A DNA stretch of 64,000 nucleotides from an uncultured Saccharospirillaceae bacterium (GCA_947499545.1 CANMOZ010000019.1:1-64000), one strand, 5' to 3'. Positions 54,960 to 62,934 are shown, numbered from the stretch's first letter. The notes: a model not told the origin generated them from the sequence alone. Program-made: numbers and translations.

Positions 54960-55246
54960 ATGATCTTGGAATTCCCAGCAGCCCTTGAGGGCGACCTTTG
55001 CACAGGCCATGACGAATTCCCACCTCGCCCTGGCAACGCTTCGAGTTCAGGGGTTTACGTCAATGGTAAAGCGGCACACGTTCAAGGTGATAAGTGGAAC
55101 ACCCATTGTAATTCCAGACCCCGCTGCCACGACGGTGTTGTAGTGGGTGGTGGTCAATCTGTCTTAAACCTTTAGCGCGTGCGGGTGATATGATTAGCTG
55201 TGGTTCTAAAATTGTTGGGGGAAGTGGTTCGGTGCTTGTGGGGTAG
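54960..55246 (+). pseudogene. Second PAAR gene, frameshifted
   Basis: The first 65 codons give ALEGDLCTGHDEFPPRPGNA continuing to VVVGGGQSVLN. Compared with the intact PAAR gene about 10 bases (around the V-N-G-K codons) are missing near 55167, so the frame stops at 55175. The rest of the domain (ARAGDMISCGSKIVGGSGSV) continues in another frame to 55246. DNA identity to the first copy is high, so duplication was recent. Confidence 0.85.
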
Positions 55247-55348
55247 CTCATTGAATTCTATAGACATTTCCTGTAGTTTAGTCTTGGTATAAGCGGAATT
55301 GTTTCGCACAAGCAACACATCCATCTAAAAATAATCTGGAAGTACCAT

Positions 55349-55669
55349 ATGGATCTCTACGATAGAGAATATGCGGCAGAAGTGATCAATTTTTTTTGGC
55401 CCCAACTAAATGCTAAACCAAATAGCATTAATGAGGAAATGGTAAGAGTTGCCTTCACCGCTTTAAGCAAATCCAAAGAGTGTTCCAAATCGATGGATTT
55501 GGTTCCAAGGCCGACCTTAAAAAGGCCAGATATTGGATGGGTGATTAAACAGCTAAAGAAAATTGGGAAACGCATTAGAAATGGACAAACGGGAATATAT
55601 ATAGTCTGCAGAGAAGCAGTCGCATATGGCTATATCAGACAAATGCAAATGGCTGCACAAGGGTTGTAA
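55349..55669 (+). CDS. Small soluble protein of unknown function
   Basis: 106 residues with the ATG at 55349 preceded by GGAAG. It is basic in its C-terminal half (PTLKRPDIGWVIKQLKKIGKRIRNG) with a hydrophobic tail (GIYIVCREAVAYGYI). No family is recognised. One base separates it from the next secreted protein gene, so the two form an operon in the slot between the second PAAR gene and W. Confidence 0.55.
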   Translation: MDLYDREYAAEVINFFWPQLNAKPNSINEEMVRVAFTALSKSKECSKSMDLVPRPTLKRPDIGWVIKQLKKIGKRIRNGQTGIYIVCREAVAYGYIRQMQMAAQGL

Positions 55670-55670
55670 C

Positions 55671-56180
55671 ATGCAATTACTATTCAAGAAAGCACTTGTT
55701 GTTTTATGTCTCGCATCATCTTGCGCTATAGCAAGTGAACAATCTTTCAGAGTTTTTTTTGACAAGGAAGAATTCTATCTTCCTAGTGCGCCTAAATTAG
55801 CTCTTCTAGTTGGCAACGAAGACGATTCAACAATATTCAAATACAGTGATGAAACAGGAAAAAAATTTATAGGCATAAGCTTTATGTCTACACACCCTGA
55901 TCTTGATATGGGATGTCCACTTGAGGTGCTACTCTCGGATGTGTTTGTTGGAACAAAGAAATCGAATTGCGATCAAAAATCAACTTACGCATTTAAAGGT
56001 GAGTTTGTTGAGGGAAGTGATAACGGGTACTGGGAGAATGGTGATCAACGCTTTTATTATAGCGTTGGAAAAGACAAATCCCACGTGTTTATCGTAAGAA
56101 AAGATAAAAGAATCATACAGATCGATACTGATTTTCTAGACAAACCAGCTATTAGAACCATGCTTTCAAAACACCTCTAA
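55671..56180 (+). CDS. Secreted protein of unknown function
   Basis: About 169 residues from the ATG at 55671. A signal peptide (FKKALVVLCLASSCAIAS) is followed by a beta-rich domain (EFYLPSAPKLALLVGNEDDS, KKFIGISFMSTHPDLDMGCP, FIVRKDKRIIQIDTDFLDK) with two Cys. It resembles small periplasmic or immunity-type proteins in general make-up, but no family is recognised. Its start follows the stop of the upstream gene by one base. A good terminator follows. Confidence 0.6.
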   Translation: MQLLFKKALVVLCLASSCAIASEQSFRVFFDKEEFYLPSAPKLALLVGNEDDSTIFKYSDETGKKFIGISFMSTHPDLDMGCPLEVLLSDVFVGTKKSNCDQKSTYAFKGEFVEGSDNGYWENGDQRFYYSVGKDKSHVFIVRKDKRIIQIDTDFLDKPAIRTMLSKHL

Positions 56181-56183
56181 TTC

Positions 56184-56212
56184 AAAGGCTACTATCTTGT
56201 AGCCTTTCTTTT
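56184..56212 (+). terminator. Terminator of the 55.3-56.2 kb operon
   Basis: The perfect 9-base stem AAAGGCTAC (56184-56192) / GTAGCCTTT (56199-56207) is followed by CTTTT. It overlaps the 3' end of the convergent minus-strand gene and could serve both strands. Confidence 0.85.
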
Positions 56213-56551
56213 CTCCACTAACCTCGTAATAAAAAGATACCATCTTGGCATACAAAACAGTGCCAATATTGCTATATAGATAGTCATCAACTCTCCAAAA
56301 TCAAAAACATCCCCATAAGCTAAATAAATTACCACTAGCAAGTAGATTGAATAACTGTTTAGATCAATAGCAAGAAAAATAAGTTGTGCAAGCAAATATA
56401 AGATAAAACCTATAGGTTTGCATGGAGGCACTTCGTATGGCTTTTTCAATTTTAAGCGGTAGTATTCAACTGCATCGATACTGAGGTAATGTACCAGAAT
56501 AAAAAAAGCCGCAGCAATAAATGCTAACAATGTGTTTCCGAGCATAAACAT
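56192..56551 (-). CDS. Multi-pass membrane protein of unknown function
   Basis: About 119 residues from the ATG at 56551 (MFMLGNTLLAFIAAAFFILV), with the frame open to 56614, where it would overlap the phage motif. Three to four membrane segments (LLAFIAAAFFILVHYL, FILYLLAQLIFLAIDL, YLLVVIYLAYG, LMTIYIAILALFCM) and a basic C-terminus (RLVEKRKATR). It lies in a cargo slot directly before W. The function is unknown. Confidence 0.55.
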   Translation of the reverse strand: MFMLGNTLLAFIAAAFFILVHYLSIDAVEYYRLKLKKPYEVPPCKPIGFILYLLAQLIFLAIDLNSYSIYLLVVIYLAYGDVFDFGELMTIYIAILALFCMPRWYLFITRLVEKRKATR

Positions 56552-56585
56552 GCCTACTAAGTGACGAGTGGTGTCGATTATAAGC

Positions 56586-56609
56586 GGAAAAACCGCCAGA
56601 TGAAATAAC
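56586..56609 (+). promoter_or_regulatory. Phage-operon upstream motif (copy 5, before W)
   Basis: GGAAAAACCGCCAGATGAAA then TAAC lies about 20 bases before the W start region. It is the copy in front of the intact W-J-I-H operon. Confidence 0.5.
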
Positions 56610-56629
56610 TTCACTCTTTCCGCATCCTC

Positions 56630-56974
56630 ATGCTTATGAACGGTATGAGCATCCTAACAGGCAAGTGGCTCTCGGCTGAGAACCATCTGAAGCAATCCAT
56701 TATTGACATTATCTCGACTCCGCAGGGTAGTAGGGTGATGCTGCGTGACTATGGCAGTGATCTGTATTTGTGGATTGATGCCCCGCTGAATGCCACCACC
56801 AAGAACCGCATTTATGCCGCAACCGCTAAAGCCCTGCAACGCTGGGAACCTCGTTTTAAGTTGCAGCAAGTGGAAGCGCGGGTGGTGTCACCGGGTAAGC
56901 TGGAGTTGACCTTAACCGGTAAGATTGAAAACGGTGCCACGCTGACCATTGAGGGTTTGGAGTTGAGTCCATGA
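56630..56974 (+). CDS. Phage baseplate wedge protein W (GPW/gp25 family)
   Basis: 114 residues. SIIDIISTPQGSRVMLRDYGSDLYLWID and RIYAATAKALQRWEPRFKLQQVEA match the P2 gpW/T4 gp25 pattern. This small wedge subunit of contractile-tail baseplates has the conserved R-D-Y-G-S-x-L and W-E-P-R motifs. Internal starts MNGMSIL may be the true ones. It overlaps J by four bases (ATGA). Two 5' fragments of this gene lie upstream at 51342 and 52946. Confidence 0.93.
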   Translation: MLMNGMSILTGKWLSAENHLKQSIIDIISTPQGSRVMLRDYGSDLYLWIDAPLNATTKNRIYAATAKALQRWEPRFKLQQVEARVVSPGKLELTLTGKIENGATLTIEGLELSP

Positions 56975-57876
56975 GATTAACGCCACCGGTTGAAAAAGAA
57001 GTCGGCATTGATCATCTGCCACCGCCTGACATCATCGAAGATAAAACCTTTGAAGCGATTAAAGCAGAGTTATTAGCTGAGTTTAAAAAGCGTTGCCCTG
57101 AATACCAGGGCTATACCGAGAGCGATCCACTGTTAAAGTTTATTGAGGTCTCTGCTTATCGTGAGCTGAAATTTAGGGAACGCATCAACGAAGCGTGCCG
57201 CCAAGTATTACTGACGCATTCCAAAGGGACAAATCTGGATTACGTTGCGTCCCTCTATGGCATTATTCGGGCTGTGGTTCGCTTTAACGATGCTAAAAAA
57301 TCTCCTGACTTTATTGAGTCCGATGCTCGCCTGCGCAAACGTTCCCAATTAATGCTCGAGAGTTTAACAACAGCCGGTTCTCGAGGCGGTTATATTGCAC
57401 ATGGGTTAAATGCTCATCCCTTTGTAAACGACATTTACGCCACCCATGAAGAACCCGGGCATGTCATGATTTATGTGTTATCGAATCAAGGCAACGGCAC
57501 CCCCGATCAAGCGCTACTCGATGCCGTTGACACTTATTTAAATGCCGATGAAATTCGTCCCTTAACGGATTACGTTGACGTGGTCCCTGCGCATGTTTCT
57601 GAATTCGAAGTAAAAGCCACTCTTCACTTTAAAGAAAATCTGTTTACTCAAGCGGCTTTAGATAAAGCTCGAATAGAAGTACAGCAATACATTCAAGACC
57701 AATGGAAACTGGGCACTCGCGTTTATCGCTCAACCCTGCATTCTCTGTTGCACCAAGCGGGTGTCGATCATGTAGAACTCGTTGAGCCTACGGCCGATAT
57801 TCAAGTGAACTCAACCACTAGCGCGTATTGCAAAGCCATTAATATTGACGCTCGCATTCCAGAGGATGTGCTCTGA
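56971..57876 (+). CDS. Phage baseplate protein J
   Basis: 301 residues. P2 gpJ-like: YTESDPLLKFIEVSAYRELKFRERINEACRQ near the N-terminus, a central VMIYVLSNQGNGTPDQALLDAV and the C-terminal YRSTLHSLLHQAGVDHVELVEP. It forms the outer edge of the baseplate. It overlaps W (4 bases) and I (1 base), showing translational coupling. The length matches P2 gpJ, and the frame is intact. Confidence 0.95.
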   Translation: MRLTPPVEKEVGIDHLPPPDIIEDKTFEAIKAELLAEFKKRCPEYQGYTESDPLLKFIEVSAYRELKFRERINEACRQVLLTHSKGTNLDYVASLYGIIRAVVRFNDAKKSPDFIESDARLRKRSQLMLESLTTAGSRGGYIAHGLNAHPFVNDIYATHEEPGHVMIYVLSNQGNGTPDQALLDAVDTYLNADEIRPLTDYVDVVPAHVSEFEVKATLHFKENLFTQAALDKARIEVQQYIQDQWKLGTRVYRSTLHSLLHQAGVDHVELVEPTADIQVNSTTSAYCKAINIDARIPEDVL

Positions 57877-58406
57877 TGGAATCCTTATTACCACCCAACG
57901 CCTCACCGCTTGAACGGGCTTTAGAAGCAACAACTTTTTCCACCTATCAATTACCGTTGAATATCAGCGACGCTTGGGACCCGGATAAATGCCCAGAGCA
58001 CATGCTGCCCTTTTTGGCTTGGTCCTATTCCGTCGACACTTGGAACGATGCCTGGCCTGAACAAGTAAAACGCGAACAAATCAAAATGTCGCTTGATATT
58101 CACAAGCGCAAAGGCACCGTCTACGCAGTGAAACAAGCCGTAAAAGCCTTTGGGTCAGAAGCCACCTTGCGTTTGTGGTTTGAAAAAGAACCTAAAGGCG
58201 AACCTCATACTTTTGAAGTCTGGTTGAGTGGCGGCCTTGTAAACGATCGCAACTTTCAAGCGGATATTATTCGAGCCATTGATGCCGCTAAAGGCTTACG
58301 CGATACGTTCACTGCCTTTGCAGGGTTAGCAGCAGAAGCCAACGTGCACTCCTTCGCCACAGCCAGAGCCTATCAATTTGTACGTTTATCAGGAACAACC
58401 GCATGA
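57876..58406 (+). CDS. Phage tail protein I
   Basis: 176 residues. It has the P2 gpI-like pattern LLPPNASPLERALEATT near the start, then CPEHMLPFLAWSYSVDTWNDAWPEQVKREQI and the KRKGTVYAVKQAVKAFG motif. Baseplate component linking J to the fibres. The ATG overlaps the J stop, and the stop overlaps the start of H (ATGA). Confidence 0.95.
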   Translation: MESLLPPNASPLERALEATTFSTYQLPLNISDAWDPDKCPEHMLPFLAWSYSVDTWNDAWPEQVKREQIKMSLDIHKRKGTVYAVKQAVKAFGSEATLRLWFEKEPKGEPHTFEVWLSGGLVNDRNFQADIIRAIDAAKGLRDTFTAFAGLAAEANVHSFATARAYQFVRLSGTTA

Positions 58407-59764
58407 GCATCGACATAGTCATCACCGACCAAGGGTTAGCAGAACTCGTTAACGCACAAAATGACGGTTCTAAAGCGATGCGGTTAACCCACGCAAAACT
58501 GGGTCGTGGGCAATACACAGCAAAATCCTCCCAAACCGAATTACAACACCCCTTTAAAACGCTTAACACGGTTTCGGGTGAAGTCATTGCAGAGCATTTA
58601 ATTCACGTTACTTTAAAAGACGAAGGCCCTGACGAATACGAAGTGGGTGAGTTTGGACTTTATACGGATACCGGAATTTTATTTGCCTTGTACTCTCAAG
58701 AAGTTGACAAGGGTTGGGTGCTGGATAAAAATAAGCTGGCAACGCTACTGCTCGCAATTGATATTACTCTCACGCATGCCAGCACCGACAACATTGAATT
58801 TGGCAGTGTTGAATTAATCAGCCCACCGGTGACTTATGAACGCAAAGGCGTTGTGCAACTCGCCGATCAAGAAAGCGTACTCACTTCCAAACATGATCAA
58901 GTACCCACAGTCTATGCGTTGCATCATTACATACAATCGTTATTTGTTGGGCAAGTCGCTTATTTCTCAGCGGCTAACGCGCCTAATGGTTGGCTGGTCT
59001 GTGATGGCACATCGGTGTTGCGCAGTGATTACCCAGGGCTTTGGGACTTTGCCCAAAACAGCGGCAACTTAGCAGCCAATGAAGCAACAAAAACCCCTGG
59101 GCAGTTTGGACCCGGTGACGGTTTAAGTTCTTTTACCTTACCGGATTTACGTGGTGAATTTATTCGGACCCTCGATAACAACCGAGGAATAGACGCCAAT
59201 CGAGTCTTAGGAACAACTCAAGAAGATTTGTATAAATCCCACAATCACGATGGTTTAACCTTAGACGCTGGTAACCATAGCCACACAGCAGCTACGAATC
59301 ATACCGGCGGCCATTCGCATGGTGGCACAACAGAGCTTTCGGGTGCTCACAGTCACTCAGGCACCACCACAATCAATAGGTATCATTCACACCATGTGGG
59401 TACAGCCCCGGCGGGTGCTCATACCCATATTATTAACGCCCCGCTTCGTGGAGGTGCAGGTGGCGCTGCTGGCTGGGAAGTTAACCACCCAAGCAATGCA
59501 TATTCCGCTCGCAGCACTCAAAGCGCGGGTGCCCACTCTCATACCGTGTCCATTAAATCCAACGGTGATCATGAGCACAGTTTGTATATTTCAAAAGCCG
59601 AACATCACCAACACCGATTTAATACCTTATTCAACGGCGCTCATCGTCATGTCGTCACAGTTTCTCATACAGGGCAGCATAACCATTCATTTGTAACAGC
59701 CTACAAAGGTGGGAATGAAACAAGACCACGGAATGTGGCCTTGCTGGGGTGTATTAAGTATTAA
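58403..59764 (+). CDS. Phage tail fibre/collar protein H with HxH repeats
   Basis: 453 residues. The N-terminal part (1-170) is the P2 gpH-like attachment domain (DIVITDQGLAELVNAQNDGS, then GPDEYEVGEFGLYTD). About 195-280 is a tail-collar domain (FVGQVAYFSAANAPNGWLVCDG, LPDLRGEFIRTLD). Residues about 283-440 carry around ten H-x-H motifs (GNHSHTAATNH, GAHSHSG, GAHTHII, GDHEHSL, GQHNHSF) at roughly regular spacing. The C-terminus GGNETRPRNVALLGCIKY closes the collar fold. In T4-like fibres HxH motifs bind iron along a trimeric needle, inferred here. No chaperone gene G follows; a lipoprotein gene does. Confidence 0.92.
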   Translation: MSIDIVITDQGLAELVNAQNDGSKAMRLTHAKLGRGQYTAKSSQTELQHPFKTLNTVSGEVIAEHLIHVTLKDEGPDEYEVGEFGLYTDTGILFALYSQEVDKGWVLDKNKLATLLLAIDITLTHASTDNIEFGSVELISPPVTYERKGVVQLADQESVLTSKHDQVPTVYALHHYIQSLFVGQVAYFSAANAPNGWLVCDGTSVLRSDYPGLWDFAQNSGNLAANEATKTPGQFGPGDGLSSFTLPDLRGEFIRTLDNNRGIDANRVLGTTQEDLYKSHNHDGLTLDAGNHSHTAATNHTGGHSHGGTTELSGAHSHSGTTTINRYHSHHVGTAPAGAHTHIINAPLRGGAGGAAGWEVNHPSNAYSARSTQSAGAHSHTVSIKSNGDHEHSLYISKAEHHQHRFNTLFNGAHRHVVTVSHTGQHNHSFVTAYKGGNETRPRNVALLGCIKY

Positions 59765-59900
59765 CTCCAACAGCGCTTTTGTGTAATTGTTCAAACATTG
59801 TGCAGTTTTGTCGTGATTTCGTAACAGAATAAACATAAAATATTTCGGTATTTCAATAAATCAAGTAATTACCAGCTTACATTGTATGATGAGTGTTTTT

Positions 59901-61118
59901 ATGAAAAAAGAACTTTTAGCTAGCTTTATCGTTTTATCATTAGGACTCGTAGGTTGCGGCGGTGGCGGTGGCGGTGGCTCTTCAAAACCCACTAACCCTG
60001 CTGGAACTGGAACTGAAAAACCACCTAAGCCAGATGTAACTAAACCAGATAAGCCAGATGTAACTAAACCAGATAAGCCAGATACAACTGAGCCAGATAC
60101 AACTGAGCCAGATACAACTAAGCCAGATACAACTAAGCCAGAAGTGCATGAAGGATATGCTTGCCAGCTAGGCGGTAAAAGATTAGGTGTGGATGCGGTA
60201 ACAGCAGCTGCTGGAAGGCTAAGATATTACCAGATTGCAAAACCTATCATTTATACCCAAGAAGAGATTAAAGAAAAGATTACAACTGCAGCACTTTTCT
60301 TCTCAATCACCTACATGATGGATGACGAGGGAGCCATCAATGAATTTAAATCTAGGGATCAAAAAAGATTAGGTGAAGTAGCTGCTCTTACCGGGTACAA
60401 AGTAGATTTTAGTAATCCAATAGCTAATGATTCATTATTTCAACTTCTAGCGGCTGATGATGAATATGTAAGTTTAAAAAGACTAGAGGAAACCAGGATT
60501 TATCCAGGCAATTATCTTAGCGATTTTCTTGGTGATGAGATCAAAGAATCGGGAGAACTATGTGTCAAGTTTAATTCAGACGATGATGAAGACAGACTTT
60601 ACATAAAAGGATTTATTAACAAATCTTTTGGAATGAATTACCCTGACTACGTTAGCGACTACAATTACCGTGAAGTAAGAAGCCTCATCGCATATATATC
60701 CAAACAAACGGGTGAGACAGACTACTCCAAACTTCTTCCAGGTAAGAGCTTCTCTTTCTATATTGATGCTAAAATCAAAGATCACCATGTGGCATATCTT
60801 AGTTGCTTAACCAGCGAAATCTATATTGAGGGTCATGATGATAAGCCCGTAGCAATCAACGATGCCAAAAATCTATTAGATTTTAATTTTACCCCTAAAA
60901 ACGCAGGACTATTTAATATAAAGGTAAGGTATAAGACAAACTTGAACAACCCATCATGTATTTTCAAAGGAAAATTTGAAATAAAAGATGGCTATCTTGG
61001 CTCTGATAATAATGGATTCACCTCCGAACAATTAGAGGGAGATCGATATTCTGAAGCAACTATTTCTACAGACCTCAAACCCATTGATTTTCTCTATGGT
61101 AATGTTTTAGTTGAATAA
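59901..61118 (+). CDS. Lipoprotein with Pro/Asp/Thr/Lys tandem repeats
   Basis: About 405 residues from the ATG at 59901. A lipoprotein signal has lipobox LGLVGC followed by seven Gly. Next comes a low-complexity linker of repeated K-P-D-x-T units (KPDVTKPDKPDVTKPDKPD, then TTEPDTTEPDTTKPDTTKP). The rest is a 320-residue globular domain with about five Cys, two of them in CLTSEIYIE and SCIFKG. The DNA repeats are in multiples of 3, so length could vary without frameshift. It occupies the P2 gpG (fibre chaperone) slot between H and the sheath gene and is probably cargo. The function is unknown. Confidence 0.7.
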   Translation: MKKELLASFIVLSLGLVGCGGGGGGGSSKPTNPAGTGTEKPPKPDVTKPDKPDVTKPDKPDTTEPDTTEPDTTKPDTTKPEVHEGYACQLGGKRLGVDAVTAAAGRLRYYQIAKPIIYTQEEIKEKITTAALFFSITYMMDDEGAINEFKSRDQKRLGEVAALTGYKVDFSNPIANDSLFQLLAADDEYVSLKRLEETRIYPGNYLSDFLGDEIKESGELCVKFNSDDDEDRLYIKGFINKSFGMNYPDYVSDYNYREVRSLIAYISKQTGETDYSKLLPGKSFSFYIDAKIKDHHVAYLSCLTSEIYIEGHDDKPVAINDAKNLLDFNFTPKNAGLFNIKVRYKTNLNNPSCIFKGKFEIKDGYLGSDNNGFTSEQLEGDRYSEATISTDLKPIDFLYGNVLVE

Positions 61119-61123
61119 TCACT

Positions 61124-61146
61124 GGAAAAACCGCCAGAGGAATTAA
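61124..61146 (+). promoter_or_regulatory. Phage-operon upstream motif (copy 6, before the sheath)
   Basis: GGAAAAACCGCCAGAGGAAT followed by TAA lies about 60 bases before the sheath start, the same motif as before W. Confidence 0.5.
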
Positions 61147-61204
61147 TCCCATTCATCTGGCACCCTTAAGCCTAATCTAAATAACGCTTTATGAGGCTTA
61201 AGCC

Positions 61205-61402
61205 ATGTCAGACTTTCTGCATGGGGTGGAGGTACTGGAACTGGATTCTGGGCCTCGACCTATTCGCATCTACCCCACCGCGGTGATTGGTATTGTGGGC
61301 ACTGCGCCCAATGGTAAACGATCAATTTCGGACAGGTTATTTATGTTTTCTTATGCTGCTTACGACCCCTGCTACCTTGAGAAATCACACCATAAACAGT
61401 GA
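61205..61402 (+). pseudogene. Phage tail sheath FI, N-terminal fragment
   Basis: The first 38 codons (MSDFLHGVEVLELDSGPRPI then YPTAVIGIVGTAPNG) match the start of P2-like contractile tail sheath proteins. At about 61316 the frame runs into the dispersed repeat, giving SISDRLFMF..., and stops. A full sheath is near 390 residues, so over 90 percent is missing. Without another copy the tail cannot contract. Confidence 0.88.
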
Positions 61403-61425
61403 ACCCTGATTGAGATTGATCGCTT
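61318..61425 (+). repeat. Dispersed repeat, copy 2
   Basis: ACGATCAATTTCGGACAGG ... CCCCTGCTACCT ... GAAATCACACCATAAACAG ... GATTGAGATTGATCG. It is the plus-strand counterpart of 48722-48830 and marks the break of the sheath gene. The following gap to 61549 holds only a hairpin GCTCCG...CGGAGC near 61470. Confidence 0.7.
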
Positions 61426-61549
61426 ACCCAAAGGATTTGCTCAGAAAATAACGGCTGGCAACCAGCGGCTTATAAAGCTCCGTAGGATTTTTGCAGCGGA
61501 GCCATTATTCTATCGAGCAAGAAATTATTTTTGGAAGTGGACATTGATT

Positions 61550-61711
61550 ATGATGATTGATTTAGAAAGGACGAAAGAGCAGTTTGTTAAAAACATTTCA
61601 GCTATATCTAGTTTGTCAGAGCTGGGTTATCTTGTAGTTAATTGTGAAACCGTAAGGATGATGGCGTTTGATTCGGAGGGTATTAAACTCCTTGATCTGC
61701 ACCACAGATAG
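61550..61711 (+). pseudogene. Gene fragment truncated by the IS insertion
   Basis: A frame of 53 codons starts at the ATG at 61550 (MMIDLERTKEQFVKNISAIS, LSELGYLVVNCETVRMMAF) and runs into the left end of the IS at 61693, where it stops at once. It has no family recognised. The sequence beyond the IS pair (63393) encodes a different protein, so the 3' end is lost. Confidence 0.55.
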
Positions 61712-61755
61712 TGGACACCTCGTTAAGCGAGTACAATCGCAAATCGAGGTAAATT

Positions 61756-62043
61756 ATGAACAAAAAATCATCACCCCGTAAACATCATAGCCATGAATTT
61801 AAAGCAGAGACCCTGCTACTAGCCAGCAATATCGGGGTCGCTAAAACCGCTGAGCAGCTAGGTTTGCACAGTTCTCAAATTTATCAATGGCGAGTATCAG
61901 CAGAGAAAAAGGCCAGCACCAGTGAACGGGAAGCTGTTCTAGCCAGTGAAAACGCAAGGCTTAAGCGCGAGAAAGCGGAGCTGGAAAAGGAAATTGATTT
62001 CCTAAAAAAGGCGGCTACCTACTTCGCTCAGAACCCAAAGTAA
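61756..62043 (+). CDS. IS3-family transposase OrfA
   Basis: 95 residues. A helix-turn-helix of the IS3/HTH_Tnp_1 type (HEFKAETLLLASNIGVAKTA, LGLHSSQIYQW) is followed by a leucine-zipper-like coiled coil (ENARLKREKAELEKEIDFLKK). It binds the IS ends. It is nearly identical to the OrfA of the truncated copy at 63042. orfB begins 8 bases after its stop. Confidence 0.93.
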   Translation: MNKKSSPRKHHSHEFKAETLLLASNIGVAKTAEQLGLHSSQIYQWRVSAEKKASTSEREAVLASENARLKREKAELEKEIDFLKKAATYFAQNPK

Positions 62044-62051
62044 AGCGATTC

Positions 62052-62905
62052 TTGTTTATTGAAGAGCATCGACAATCCTTTGGTCTGCGTTTTCTTTGCA
62101 AGGCCCTAGCGGTTTCCGGGAGTGGGTATTATCAGTGGCGTTTAAACCAGCACAGGTTGAGCCCGCAAAAGCAAGCACAACAACAGCTTGATCACGCAGT
62201 GAAGCAGGCGTTTGAGCGTTCAAAACAGCGTGACGGTGCTCGCCGTATCCAGGCGGAATTGGCCAAAGCAGACGCCATGATATCAAAACGATTGCCAGTA
62301 GCATGCGACGCCAGGGGTTAACCCCCAAGGCTGTTAAGAAGTTTAAAGTCACGACGGATAGTCGTCATCAACGTCTAGTAGCACCGAACCTACTCGCTCG
62401 TGACTTCAAGGCTGACGCACCCAATCAGAAGTGGGCGGGAGACATTACTTACTTGTATACCAGTGAAGGCTGGCTGTACTTAGCAGTAGTGATTGACTTG
62501 TATTCCCGGGCTTTGATCGGGTGGTCAATGTCTTCACGTATGACAGCCAACCTCGTCGCAGATGCTTTGACAATGGCAATGTTTAGAAGGGGCTTCCCCA
62601 AGGGAGTGATCTTACATAGTGATCGAGGAAGCCAGTACTGTTCAGGTGTTTATCGGCAATTAGTTGAGCAATACCAGCTTCGGCAAAGTATGAGCCGTAA
62701 AGGTGATTGCTGGGACAATGCTTGTGTCGAAAGTTTTTTCCACACGCTCAAGGTTGAAGCTATTTATGGAGAAGCGTTAATGAGTCGACAACAGATGCGT
62801 CAAGCTGTATTTGAATATATAGAGATTGATTACAATCGCCAAAGACGGCACAGTACTTTAGGTTACGTGAGCCCCATGAATTATGAGAGCAGTTTTGTAG
62901 CTTAA
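62052..62905 (+). pseudogene. IS3-family transposase OrfB, frameshifted
   Basis: The N-terminal helix domain (EEHRQSFGLRFLCKALAVSG ... [10 protein letters not shown]) is in one frame to about 62275. The rve/DDE domain continues in another ([65 protein letters not shown]), with the D, D and 35E residues present. The shift lies inside orfB near AKADAMIS, not at the usual orfA/orfB slippery site, so the transposase is probably inactive unless supplied in trans. Confidence 0.85.
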
Positions 62906-62934
62906 GAGGTGTCCAGTTTCATTGGGGCAGATCA

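Larger units (their letters stand above)
61693..62934 (+). mobile_element. IS3-family insertion sequence, full length, orfB frameshifted
   Basis: The left end is TGATCTGCACCACAGATAGT continuing GGACACCTC. The right end, reverse-complemented, is TGATCTGCCCCAATGAAACT continuing GGACACCTC. These imperfect inverted repeats share TGATCTGC-CCA and TGGACACCTC. About 1.24 kb, with orfA and orfB. No matching target duplication flanks it, because a truncated inverted copy abuts its right end. Confidence 0.88.

Noticed and set aside
59990-60150. CRISPR-like repeat array
   Set aside because: The direct repeats are a coding Pro/Asp/Thr/Lys linker without spacers.
47160-61402. Type VI secretion system or extracellular injection system
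   Set aside because: PAAR and spike proteins occur in those systems, but the gene order W-J-I-H with overlapping stops and the gpI and gpH proteins is that of P2-like phage tails; no TssJLM, ClpV or AAA+ gene is present.
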